Part shown: positions 1 through 7,153 of the stretch, in pieces
Position numbering within the stretch: the first letter of the stretch is position 1
Layout: each line of letters begins with the position of its first letter
Source of the DNA: Ramlibacter agri
GTDB lineage: Bacteria; Pseudomonadota; Gammaproteobacteria; Burkholderiales; Burkholderiaceae_C
Length of the DNA: 64,000 nucleotides
Direction: 5' to 3'
Assembly: GCF_012927085.1 (NCBI RefSeq)
Contig: NZ_JABBFX010000001.1
Span: forward strand, 434,001 to 498,000
Made by a program: the position numbers and the translations under genes
The notes under the pieces: model-generated
What the model saw: the letters and a program-made list of their open reading frames with translations, nothing else
Database searches by the model: none
Told to the model about the DNA's origin: nothing

Positions 1-48
1 GTGGATTAGTTTTGATGCGCGAAACGCCGCATTCTAGTTGATGACACC

Positions 49-57
49 TTATCCACA
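49..57 (+). promoter_or_regulatory. DnaA box at the edge of the replication origin
   Basis: The nine bases TTATCCACA match the DnaA-box consensus exactly. The first bases of the window (GTGGATTA) look like a second, reverse-oriented box cut by the window edge. The site lies just upstream of rpmH-rnpA-yidD-yidC, the usual neighbour of oriC and dnaA in proteobacteria, so dnaA is expected just outside the window on the left. The box is seen directly; that it belongs to oriC is inferred from gene order. Confidence 0.75.
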
Positions 58-114
58 TAAGACCGTTCAGGCATGAAGTACTGCTTCTACAGGCCCATGG
101 ACATACCCGCCGGG

Positions 115-143
115 TTGCCCGGACTCCTGGTTTCTGCGAGAAT
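115..143 (+). promoter_or_regulatory. possible sigma-70 promoter of rpmH-rnpA
   Basis: TTGCCC (115-120) and GAGAAT (138-143) are separated by 17 bases and end 23 bases before the rpmH start codon. Each hexamer matches four of six consensus positions. This is a weak assignment based on spacing and position only. Confidence 0.3.
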
Positions 144-166
144 GCCGGGTTTCCCCGAGAACCACC

Positions 167-301
167 ATGAAACGCACCTACCAACCCTCCAAAGTGCGCC
201 GCGCGCGTACCCACGGCTTCCTGGTCCGCATGAAGACCCGTGGCGGCCGCGCCGTCATCAACGCCCGTCGCGCCAAGGGCCGCAAGCGCCTGGCCGTCTA
301 A
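167..301 (+). CDS. rpmH: 50S ribosomal protein L34
   Basis: The 44-residue product starts MKRTYQPS and is dominated by Arg and Lys. It contains the L34 signature around [13 protein letters not shown] and ends in KGRKRLAV, the usual length and ends for bacterial L34. It is a small basic component of the large ribosomal subunit that contacts 23S rRNA. It lies first in the rpmH-rnpA-yidD-yidC order beside the origin, and rnpA follows after 54 bases, consistent with co-transcription. Confidence 0.97.
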   Translation: MKRTYQPSKVRRARTHGFLVRMKTRGGRAVINARRAKGRKRLAV

Positions 302-355
302 GGCCATTGGGTCGCCCGCGCCATGCCGGCGCCCTGCCCTTTTGCCTGACCTGAC

Positions 356-796
356 GTGCACCGGTTCAAGACCCGGGCCCAGTTCGAGGCGACCATGGCA
401 GGCGGCACCATTTCCCGGACGCCGCATTTCGTCCTGCACCGTGCAGGCCTCGATGTGCCGCCCACCGCGACAGGACCTGAGAGCGAAAAGCGCCAGGTCC
501 TGTTTGCCGTTTCCGACCAGCCCTGGATCGGAGCAGTGGTGCCCAAGCGCTGGGCCAAACGGGCAGTCACCCGCAATGGCATCAAGCGGCAGATCTACAG
601 CGTGAGCGCAGCGTTCGAGCAGCGCCTGCCCCGTGCCGCCTTCGTCGTGCGGCTGCGGCAGGACTTCGCGCGCGCGCAATTCCCCAGCGCCTGGTCGCCC
701 GCGCTGGGCGCCGTCGTGCGCGCAGAATTGCTGCAGCTGTTTTCCCGCGTTGTCATTCCGGCGCAGGCCAGGATCCAGGGGGAGCAGCCGCAATGA
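356..796 (+). CDS. rnpA: ribonuclease P protein component
   Basis: This is the basic protein subunit of RNase P, which binds the catalytic RNA and helps process the 5' leader of pre-tRNAs. The 146-residue product (GTG start) carries the RNR signature KRAVTRNGIKRQ at about residues 68-79 and a basic central region. It is longer than the usual 110-125 residues. The last 15 residues (132-146, starting VVIPAQARIQ) are encoded by a degenerate copy of the dRS3-like repeat found elsewhere in this window, so the C-terminal tail appears to be repeat-derived. The stop overlaps the yidD start (ATGA), which indicates translational coupling. Confidence 0.95.
   Translation: MHRFKTRAQFEATMAGGTISRTPHFVLHRAGLDVPPTATGPESEKRQVLFAVSDQPWIGAVVPKRWAKRAVTRNGIKRQIYSVSAAFEQRLPRAAFVVRLRQDFARAQFPSAWSPALGAVVRAELLQLFSRVVIPAQARIQGEQPQ
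750..781. repeat. degenerate dRS3-like repeat inside rnpA
   Basis: The stretch beginning TGTCATTCCGGCGCAGGCC and ending near CCAGGG matches the scheme of the better-preserved copies at 4637, 20173 and 31812 (GTCATTCCCGCG..GGCGGGAA.CCAGGG). It encodes the final residues of RnpA. The palindrome is imperfect here, which suggests an old insertion that has decayed while the reading frame stayed open. Confidence 0.6.
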
Positions 797-1056
797 AACG
801 CGTCCTCATGGCCGTGGTCCAGGCCTATCGCTTGATCCTCTCCCCCTGGCTCGGCAACGCCTGCCGCTTCACGCCCACCTGCTCCGCCTATTCCCTGCAA
901 GCGCTGGAAAGGCATGGCGCCGCCGCGGGCGCCTATCTCACGGTTGCGCGCATCGCGCGCTGCCACCCCTGGTGCGACGGCGGGCTCGACCCCGTGCCCG
1001 ACGCACCGCCCCGGCTGTTCACGCGCTGGGGCCTTCATGAAAAGAAGCATCCATGA
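793..1056 (+). CDS. yidD: membrane protein insertion efficiency factor YidD
   Basis: The 87-residue product belongs to the YidD (DUF37) family, small membrane-associated proteins that assist YidC-dependent membrane protein insertion. It shows the family core: a leading amphipathic stretch (AYRLILSPWLG), the cysteine motif CRFTPTCSAYSLQAL, and a third cysteine in RCHPWCDGG followed by DPVP. Length is typical. It overlaps rnpA upstream and yidC downstream by four bases each, so all three are probably coupled. Confidence 0.96.
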   Translation: MKRVLMAVVQAYRLILSPWLGNACRFTPTCSAYSLQALERHGAAAGAYLTVARIARCHPWCDGGLDPVPDAPPRLFTRWGLHEKKHP

Positions 1057-2777
1057 CTGACATCCGCCGCACCATCCTCTGGGTGATCTTCGGCTTCTCC
1101 CTGGTCATGCTGTGGGACCAATGGCAGGTCTACAACGGCAAGCCGGCGACCTTCTTCCCCAGCGCGACCAAGCAGCAGACCGCGACGGCCCCGACGCCCA
1201 CGGGCGCGGCCAGCGTGCCGGCGCCCATCGCCAATGCGGGCGGCGTGCCCGCCGCGACGACGGCCACGCCTGGCGTGCAGCCGCCCGTGGCCACGCCCGG
1301 CGCCCCCGCGGCCGCCCCGCGCGAGCGCTTCACCGCCAGCAACGACGTGATGAACGTGACCTTCGACACCGAAGGCGCCACCGTCGTGCGCACCGAGTTC
1401 CCGCACATCCGCGGCGACGCCGGCGCGCCCACCTTCGTGCTGATGGACCAGAGCCCGGACCGCATCTACCTGGCGCAGACCGGCCTGATCGGCGGCGACT
1501 TCCCGAACCACAAGACGGTGATGACGCCCGTGGCCGGCCCGCGCACGATGCCGGAGGGCCAGAACGAACTGCAGGTGCGCTTCGAGTCGCCCGTGATGGG
1601 CGGCGTGAAGGTGGTGAAGACCTTCACCCTCACCCGCGGCTCCTTCGCGGTCGGCGTCAAGCACGAGATCGTCAACGTCGGCACGACGCCCGTGTCGCCG
1701 CAGCTGTACCTGCAGCTGGTGCGCGACGGCAACAAGGCGCCCGGCGGCTCGTCCTTCTATTCGACCTTCACGGGCCCGGCTGTCTACACCGACAGCGCCA
1801 AGTTCCACAAGGTCACCTTCGAGGACATCGAGAAGGGCAAGGCCGAAGTCGACAAGAACTCCGAGACCGGCTTCGTGGCCATGGTGCAGCACTATTTCGC
1901 CAGCGCCTGGATCCTGCCGGACGGCGTGAAGCGCGAGAACTTCGTGCGCAAGGTGGACAACAACCTGTACGCCGTCGGCATGATCACGCCGATGACGATC
2001 GCGCCCGGCGCGACGCAGACCGTCTCCTCCAAGCTGTACTCCGGCCCCGAGGAAGAGAAGAAGCTCGAAGCGCTGGCCACCGGCCTGGAGCTGGTCAAGG
2101 ACTACGGCTGGCTGAAGATCCTGGCCAAGCCGCTGTACTGGCTGCTGACCACCATCCACAGCTTTGTGGGCAACTGGGGCTGGTCGATCATGCTGCTGGT
2201 GCTGCTGATCAAGGTCTGCTTCTACTGGCTGCAGGCCAAGGGCTACGAGAGCATGGCCAAGATGAAGGCCATCAACCCGCGCGTGATGGCGCTGCGCGAA
2301 CGGCACAAGGACAACCCGCAGCAGATGCAGCAGGAGATGATGCGCATCTACAAGGAGGAGAAGGTCAACCCGCTGGGCGGCTGCCTGCCGATCTTCATCC
2401 AGATCCCGGTGTTCATCGCGCTGTACTGGGTGCTGCTGTCGTCCATCGAGATGCGCAACGCGCCCTGGATCCTGTGGATCCACGACCTGTCGTCGCCCGA
2501 TCCCTTCTTCATCCTGCCGGCGGTGATGACGCTCACCTCGCTGCTGCAGACGGCGCTGAACCCGGTGCCGCCGGACCCGATGCAGGCCAAGATGATGTGG
2601 ATCATGCCGCTGGCCTTCTCGGTGATGTTCTTCTTCTTCCCGGCCGGCCTGGTGCTGTACTGGATCACGAACAACGTCCTGTCGATCGCCCAGCAATGGC
2701 TGATCAACACCCGCATGGGCGTGCCGCCGGAATTCAACCTGCCGAAGTTGTTCGGCAAGGCGGCGGAGAAGAAGTAA
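1053..2777 (+). CDS. yidC: membrane protein insertase YidC
   Basis: YidC inserts and folds inner-membrane proteins, alone or with SecYEG. The 574-residue product has the Gram-negative layout: an N-terminal membrane anchor (residues about 7-23), a Pro/Ala-rich linker, a large periplasmic beta domain to about residue 345, then the conserved five-helix insertase core. In the core I can read the cytoplasmic loop with KMKAINPRV and MRIYKEEKVNPLGGCLP, and the C-terminal helix with PAGLVLYWITNN. The start overlaps the yidD stop. A strong hairpin terminator follows, so this gene closes the rpmH-yidC transcript. Confidence 0.97.
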   Translation: MTDIRRTILWVIFGFSLVMLWDQWQVYNGKPATFFPSATKQQTATAPTPTGAASVPAPIANAGGVPAATTATPGVQPPVATPGAPAAAPRERFTASNDVMNVTFDTEGATVVRTEFPHIRGDAGAPTFVLMDQSPDRIYLAQTGLIGGDFPNHKTVMTPVAGPRTMPEGQNELQVRFESPVMGGVKVVKTFTLTRGSFAVGVKHEIVNVGTTPVSPQLYLQLVRDGNKAPGGSSFYSTFTGPAVYTDSAKFHKVTFEDIEKGKAEVDKNSETGFVAMVQHYFASAWILPDGVKRENFVRKVDNNLYAVGMITPMTIAPGATQTVSSKLYSGPEEEKKLEALATGLELVKDYGWLKILAKPLYWLLTTIHSFVGNWGWSIMLLVLLIKVCFYWLQAKGYESMAKMKAINPRVMALRERHKDNPQQMQQEMMRIYKEEKVNPLGGCLPIFIQIPVFIALYWVLLSSIEMRNAPWILWIHDLSSPDPFFILPAVMTLTSLLQTALNPVPPDPMQAKMMWIMPLAFSVMFFFFPAGLVLYWITNNVLSIAQQWLINTRMGVPPEFNLPKLFGKAAEKK

Positions 2778-2837
2778 CGCCTTTGGCGCCGCTGTAGGCT
2801 GGGTTCGCGAGAGCGACCCCAGCCCTCGAGAAGCAAA

Positions 2838-2867
2838 GAAAAGCGGCCGAAAGGCCGCTTTTCTTTT
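2838..2867 (+). terminator. rho-independent terminator after yidC
   Basis: GAAAAGCGGCC and GGCCGCTTTTC form an 11-bp perfect stem with a GAAA tetraloop, followed by TTTT. It lies 60 bases after the yidC stop and before the next gene's ribosome binding site. Confidence 0.92.
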
Positions 2868-2905
2868 ACACTATCCTTTAACGAGTTCCTTAACGGAGAA
2901 GCGCC

Positions 2906-3208
2906 ATGGGCGTACGCGCCGCCGACGTTGTGCCGATCAGCGAAGCCAGGGCCCGCCTGACGGAGCTGGCGGAGGATGTTGTCGGAAACGGCAGCGAGAA
3001 AGTGCTGACGAAGAACGGCGCCAGTTACGTCGCACTGGTGGATGCGCGGAAGCTGGACTATTACCACGCACTCGAAGCGGAGCATGGCAACTTGGTCCTC
3101 CTGCAGGGAGCCGTCGACGGGCTCGAAGATCTCGCTGCCGGAAGGGTCCTGGAAGGCGCCGAAATCGATCGAGCCCTGGCTGCCCCGAAGCCGCGCAAGA
3201 AGGCTTGA
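2906..3208 (+). CDS. Phd/YefM-type antitoxin
   Basis: The 100-residue protein begins with the N-terminal pattern of Phd/YefM antitoxins: ADVVPISEARARLTELAEDV, then KVLTKNGASYVALVDARKLD. In the family this region forms the DNA-binding dimer, and the C-terminal half binds the toxin. A GGAGAA sequence six bases before the ATG supports the start. The next gene starts six bases after its stop and has a RelE/ParE-like C-terminus, so the two form a likely type II toxin-antitoxin pair. The pair sits between the yidC terminator and mnmE. Autoregulation is expected from the family but no operator was identified. Confidence 0.8.
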   Translation: MGVRAADVVPISEARARLTELAEDVVGNGSEKVLTKNGASYVALVDARKLDYYHALEAEHGNLVLLQGAVDGLEDLAAGRVLEGAEIDRALAAPKPRKKA

Positions 3209-3214
3209 AGCCAC

Positions 3215-3595
3215 GTGCCCCTGCCCGCCAATGCGCGCGTCCTGGTCGCGCACTCCCTGGTCCGCGACGTCCAGGCGGTGCACGAATTCCTGGTCGCGCA
3301 GGACAGCACTTCCGCCGAACATCGGCAAGCCCTGCTGCTGCAGCAGCTGAATGAGGCCCGCGAGCAACTTGGCTGGAACCCCGCGTTGGGCCGGCCGGCC
3401 AGGTGCATGGAGGCGCGCTCCGCGAAGGGCGCTCAACTTGCTGCTCGCGTCGCCGCGCTGGCTGCGACGCACAAGGTGCCGCACGTGCGTGAGCTTGTCC
3501 TCAAGCCCTATGTGCTGCTGTACGCGCATAGCGACAAAGAAGTTGTCCTGCTGGCGCTGAAGCACGAACGCCAGCAGATGTTCAAGCTCGAATGA
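3215..3595 (+). CDS. putative RelE/ParE-superfamily toxin
   Basis: The 126-residue product (GTG start) follows a Phd-like antitoxin by six bases. Its C-terminal third reads [33 protein letters not shown], with the family's pattern of a repeated strand (VLLY), a turn and an ILALKHER-like final strand. Such toxins usually act as mRNA interferases or gyrase inhibitors. The N-terminal half is less typical and includes a helical segment ([22 protein letters not shown]). The stop codon overlaps the mnmE start by four bases, so toxin and mnmE translation may be coupled, which is unusual. The family call rests mainly on context and the C-terminus. Confidence 0.6.
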   Translation: MPLPANARVLVAHSLVRDVQAVHEFLVAQDSTSAEHRQALLLQQLNEAREQLGWNPALGRPARCMEARSAKGAQLAARVAALAATHKVPHVRELVLKPYVLLYAHSDKEVVLLALKHERQQMFKLE

Positions 3596-4977
3596 CCATG
3601 CTCGCCCGCCTCGACCAACCCATCGCTGCCATCGCCACCGCCCCCGGCCGCGGCGCGGTCGGCATCGTGCGTGTCTCGGCCAAGTCGGTTCAAGCCGTCA
3701 TCGAAGCCGTCTGCGGCCGCGCGCTGAAGCCGCGCGAAGCCACCTACCTGCCCTTCAGGTCCGCCGACGGCAGCTTCATCGATCAGGGCATCGCCATCCA
3801 CTTTCCCGCCCCGAACTCGTACACGGGCGAGGACGTGCTGGAGTTGCAGGCGCACGGCGGGCCGGTGGTGCTGCAGCTGCTGCTGGCGCGCTGCCTGGAA
3901 GCCGGTGCCGGCATGACTTTGCGCGTGGCGGAGCCGGGCGAATTCACGCAGCGCGCCTTCCTCAATGGCAAGCTCGATCTGGCGCAGGCCGAAGCCATCG
4001 CGGACCTGATCGACGCCAGCACCGAAGCGGCGGCGCGCAGTGCGACGCGTTCGCTGGCCGGCGAGTTCTCGCGTGAGATCCACGTGCTGCGCGATGCGCT
4101 GATCAACCTGCGCATGCTGGTCGAAGCGACGCTGGACTTTCCCGAGGAAGAAATCGACTTCCTGCAGAAGGCCGATGCCGATGGCCAGCTGCAACGCCTG
4201 CAATTGAAGCTGGGCGAAGTGCTCGAACGCGCGCGCCAGGGCGCGCTGCTGCGCGAAGGCCTGCACGTCGTCATCGCGGGCCAGCCGAATGCCGGCAAGA
4301 GTTCGCTGCTGAATGCGCTGGCCGGCGCGGAGCTCGCGATCGTCACGCCGATTCCCGGCACCACGCGCGATGTCGTGCGCCAGACCATCCAGATCGAAGG
4401 CGTGCCGCTGCACGTGGTGGACACGGCGGGCCTGCGCGAGGGCGCCGACCAGGTGGAGCAGATCGGCATCGAACGCGCCTGGGGCCAGATCGAGAAGGCC
4501 GACGCCGTGCTGTTCCTGCACGACCTCACGCGCGCCGATGCGCCGGACTATCGCGCAGCAGACGATGCCATTCGCGCGAAGCTGCCGGAGGACGTGCCGG
4601 TCGTGGACGTCTGGAACAAGCTCGATGCGCAACCCCTCGTCATTCCCGCGCAGGCGGGAACCCAGGGCTCCCTGAGCCTGTCGGCCAAGACTGGCGCAGG
4701 TCTCGACACGCTGCGCAAGCAACTCCTGGCCATCGCCGGCTACCACGCCGCGCCCGAGGGCGTCTTCATCGCCCGCGAGCGCCACCTGCATGCATTGCGC
4801 CGTGTCGATGCGCACTTGATGGAAGCGGCGGCCCTCTTGGCGCAGCAAGCGCAAGCCCTCGACCTGCTCGCCGAGGAACTGCGGCTCGCGCAGAACGCGC
4901 TCAATGAAATCACCGGCGAATTCAATGCCGACGACCTGCTCGGCGTGATATTCAGCCGCTTCTGCATCGGCAAGTGA
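3592..4977 (+). CDS. mnmE: tRNA uridine-5-carboxymethylaminomethyl modification GTPase MnmE
   Basis: MnmE works with MnmG to modify U34 of certain tRNAs, using tetrahydrofolate and GTP hydrolysis. The 461-residue product has the N-terminal folate-binding domain ([19 protein letters not shown]), a helical middle, and an inserted G domain with G1 GQPNAGKSS (about residues 229-237), the TTRD motif, G3 DTAG, and G4 NKLD followed by SAKT. It ends in the invariant FCIGK, whose cysteine is conserved in the family. Residues about 349-358 ([10 protein letters not shown]), between G4 and G5, are encoded by a dRS3-like repeat. The alternative start at 3598 is equally possible. Confidence 0.96.
   Translation: MTMLARLDQPIAAIATAPGRGAVGIVRVSAKSVQAVIEAVCGRALKPREATYLPFRSADGSFIDQGIAIHFPAPNSYTGEDVLELQAHGGPVVLQLLLARCLEAGAGMTLRVAEPGEFTQRAFLNGKLDLAQAEAIADLIDASTEAAARSATRSLAGEFSREIHVLRDALINLRMLVEATLDFPEEEIDFLQKADADGQLQRLQLKLGEVLERARQGALLREGLHVVIAGQPNAGKSSLLNALAGAELAIVTPIPGTTRDVVRQTIQIEGVPLHVVDTAGLREGADQVEQIGIERAWGQIEKADAVLFLHDLTRADAPDYRAADDAIRAKLPEDVPVVDVWNKLDAQPLVIPAQAGTQGSLSLSAKTGAGLDTLRKQLLAIAGYHAAPEGVFIARERHLHALRRVDAHLMEAAALLAQQAQALDLLAEELRLAQNALNEITGEFNADDLLGVIFSRFCIGK
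4637..4666. repeat. dRS3-like palindromic repeat inside mnmE
   Basis: The sequence GTCATTCCCGCGCAGGCGGG, continuing AACCCAGGG, contains the inverted repeat CCCGC..GCGGG and matches the intergenic copies at 20173 and 31812. It lies in frame within the G domain, between the NKLD motif and the SAKT motif, a surface loop region that varies in length in the family. Its peptide (VIPAQAGTQ) resembles peptides produced by such repeats in other proteobacteria. Confidence 0.8.
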
Positions 4978-5140
4978 TGCACAGGACTGCGCAGCGCTTG
5001 CCGTTCGTTCCAGTAATTTGACCGTTCGTCCCGCGACGCGACAAGCGCGCGTAACGGTAGGCGGGGGCAACGGTATCTCGTGTAATGGGTGCCTTACAAA
5101 GCTTGTGCTACCCCCGTACCGGCCCTTAGTGTTGGAGTGT

Positions 5141-5632
5141 ATGAACGCACCGCTCCGCACTCCGATCCACTTCGACGTCCAAGGTCTCGTGCACGCAAGC
5201 GCGCACAACCAGTCGCTCGACGCGTTCCATCCGGCCTTGCCTTCCAAGCAGTGGGAGCTGCTCGGAACTTACCTGCAGCCCTTCGCACTGCAGCCGGGGC
5301 AGGTGCTGATCGAACAGAACGCCAACGATCGCACCGTGTACTTCGTCGAGACCGGCAAGCTCACGGTGCACTACGAAGACGACAAGGGGCGGCTGCGCCT
5401 CGCCTCGGTGGAAGCGGGCTCCGCGGTGGGCGAAGGTGCGTTCTTCAGCCGCAATCCGCGTGGCGCTACGGTGCAGGCCGCGACGGCCTGCAAGATCTGG
5501 TCGCTCACGCCGATCCGCTTCACGGAACTGTCCAACCGCCAGCCGCAGCTGGCGCTGGAGGTCGCGATGGCACTCGGTTCACTGGTCTCTCGCCGCCTGG
5601 CCAACCGGCCGAAGCGCGTGGCTGTGACTTGA
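5141..5632 (+). CDS. cyclic nucleotide-binding domain protein
   Basis: The 163-residue product is a single Crp-like cNMP-binding beta-roll (residues about 40-140). Visible features are LQPGQVLIEQNANDRTVYFVETGKL, then EAGSAVGEGAFFSRNPRGATVQAAT, which aligns with the phosphate-binding cassette region (GE...R.ATV). There is no C-terminal helix-turn-helix, so it is probably not a DNA-binding regulator alone and may sense or partner with another protein. An upstream in-frame extension exists, but the ATG at 5141 has a GGAG five bases upstream and matches the expected domain start. The ligand is unknown. Confidence 0.75.
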   Translation: MNAPLRTPIHFDVQGLVHASAHNQSLDAFHPALPSKQWELLGTYLQPFALQPGQVLIEQNANDRTVYFVETGKLTVHYEDDKGRLRLASVEAGSAVGEGAFFSRNPRGATVQAATACKIWSLTPIRFTELSNRQPQLALEVAMALGSLVSRRLANRPKRVAVT

Positions 5633-5791
5633 ACGCAGCGCCGCGACAACAACTTTCTCACGCTGTCACACCGCTCGCATGAGGGAGACCGCCGCCCGGT
5701 CGAAAGCCCGTCCCCATCCCGGGGCCGCCGGCCTACACTGAGGCAGCGGGAAATAAAAGCACTACAAGCAACACCGCCAGAAAGACTCACG

Positions 5792-6568
5792 ATGTCGCTG
5801 TTCGACTGGTTCGGATCCAGGAAGAAACATCATCACGATGCGCAGGCATCCGTGATGCCCAGTTCCGGGCTCTCGCGCCTGGATTCCACCAAGCCGTTCG
5901 GCCAGACGGCCCACGCTGCGCGGGCGCAGCCGGCCAACCGCAAGCAGGAGCGCCTGACGCGCCGCGAGCAGCTCTATGCCGTCGTGCGCGAAGCCATGGT
6001 GCGCGCCGGCGTGCTGTCCTCCACGTACAAGTTCAAGGTGCTGTCGCTCGACGCGCGCGGCCAGCAGTTCCTGGTGATGGTCGACCTGGCCCAGGGCTCC
6101 GGCGCCGACATGGTGCGGCTGGCCGAGATCGAAGCCATGATCGCGCAGCAGGCCAAGTCGCGGCACCAGATCATGGTGACCTCGGTGTACTGGCGCGCCA
6201 ACGAACACGTGGCCGTTGGTGACCCGGCGGCGCGCGCGCATCCGCAGCATCACCCGGCGCATGGCCACGGCCATGGGCTGCGCGCCGCGCCTTCGCGGCC
6301 GGCGCCGCTCGAAGCGCGTGCCGAAGCCATCTCCGGTCCCGCGCAGCTGCATGCAGCGCAGGGTCCGTCACCGGACGAAGTGGCGGCTTTCAAGCGCGCG
6401 CTGTCGGCCAGCGTGCGTGGCGAGAAGGCGCTGTCCTCGGTGTCGCGCGGCAAGCCGGACGACAAGCAGCGCTATGCCCTGCTCACGGGTTTCGAGGACA
6501 CCGAGATGCCGTCGCAGCACGGCGACGAGCCGGATCTCTCCGGCACGCAATACGGCGAATTGCGTTGA
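5792..6568 (+). CDS. conserved hypothetical protein
   Basis: I do not recognise a named family for this 258-residue protein. It starts with a short aromatic segment (MSLFDWFGSRKKHHHD), has a basic linker, and then a compact domain from about residue 55 to 140 (REQLYAVVREAMVRAGVLSS, then YKFKVLSLDARGQQFLVMVDL). That domain has an alternating helix-strand pattern and looks folded. The rest is low-complexity, rich in His, Ala and Pro (HPQHHPAHGHGHG), and ends in an acidic tail. No signal peptide or membrane segment is visible. It stands alone, convergent with apt, with 12 bases between their stop codons. Confidence 0.7.
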   Translation: MSLFDWFGSRKKHHHDAQASVMPSSGLSRLDSTKPFGQTAHAARAQPANRKQERLTRREQLYAVVREAMVRAGVLSSTYKFKVLSLDARGQQFLVMVDLAQGSGADMVRLAEIEAMIAQQAKSRHQIMVTSVYWRANEHVAVGDPAARAHPQHHPAHGHGHGLRAAPSRPAPLEARAEAISGPAQLHAAQGPSPDEVAAFKRALSASVRGEKALSSVSRGKPDDKQRYALLTGFEDTEMPSQHGDEPDLSGTQYGELR

Positions 6569-6573
6569 AGGCG

Positions 6574-6592
6574 GCGGGGCTCAATGCCCCGC
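6574..6592. terminator. GC hairpin between convergent genes
   Basis: GCGGGGC and GCCCCGC form a 7-bp stem around TCAAT, between the stops of the hypothetical gene and apt; the apt stop codon lies in the loop. There is no T-tract on either side, so terminator activity is uncertain. Confidence 0.4.
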
Positions 6593-7153
6593 GAAGTGGA
6601 CGAAGGTGAAGACCTCGAGTCCGCCTTCCTTCAAGCGCGCCGACCCGCCCAGCTCCGGCAGGTCGACGATCGCCACGCCCTCGATCACCGTCGCGCCCAG
6701 CTTCTCCAGCAGCTTCTTGCCGGCCATCATGGTGCCGCCGGTGGCGATCAGGTCGTCGATCAGCAGCACGCGCTGGCCCGGCTTGACGGCGTCGGTGTGC
6801 AGTTCCACCGTCGCACTGCCGTACTCCAGCTCATAGGTTTCCTCCACCGTCGTGAAGGGCAGCTTGCCCTTCTTGCGGATCGGCACGAAACCCACGCCCA
6901 GCTCGTAGGCCACCACCGAGCCCAGGATGAAGCCGCGGGCGTCGAGGCCTGCCACGACATCGGGCCGGCGGTCCATGTAGCGGTGCACGAAAGCGTCGAT
7001 CAGGACGCGGAAGGTCTTCGGGTCCTGCAGCAGCGGGGTGATGTCGCGGAACTGCACGCCGGGCGCCGGCCAGTCCGGCACCGTGCGGATCTTGCTGCGC
7101 AGGTAGTCGTTGACGCCTGCATTGAAATCGTCGGTCATGGCCATGATTGTCAT
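6581..7153 (-). CDS. apt: adenine phosphoribosyltransferase
   Basis: Apt salvages adenine by joining it to PRPP to make AMP. The 190-residue product has the type I phosphoribosyltransferase fold: [19 protein letters not shown] near the N-terminus, the [26 protein letters not shown] core, and the PRPP-binding loop [14 protein letters not shown] (about residues 130-143). The start overlaps the stop of the upstream antiporter gene by four bases (ATGA), so the two are likely co-transcribed and coupled. Internal Met codons at 7144 and 7138 are alternative starts. The pairing with a cation antiporter has no obvious metabolic logic. Confidence 0.95.
   Translation of the reverse strand: MTIMAMTDDFNAGVNDYLRSKIRTVPDWPAPGVQFRDITPLLQDPKTFRVLIDAFVHRYMDRRPDVVAGLDARGFILGSVVAYELGVGFVPIRKKGKLPFTTVEETYELEYGSATVELHTDAVKPGQRVLLIDDLIATGGTMMAGKKLLEKLGATVIEGVAIVDLPELGGSARLKEGGLEVFTFVHFAGH

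Noticed and set aside
1035-2696. Long minus-strand open frame (553 codons) opposite yidC
   Set aside because: Rich in His, Arg and Gln with no recognisable motif; it is the complement of a high-GC gene whose plus-strand product is plainly YidC.
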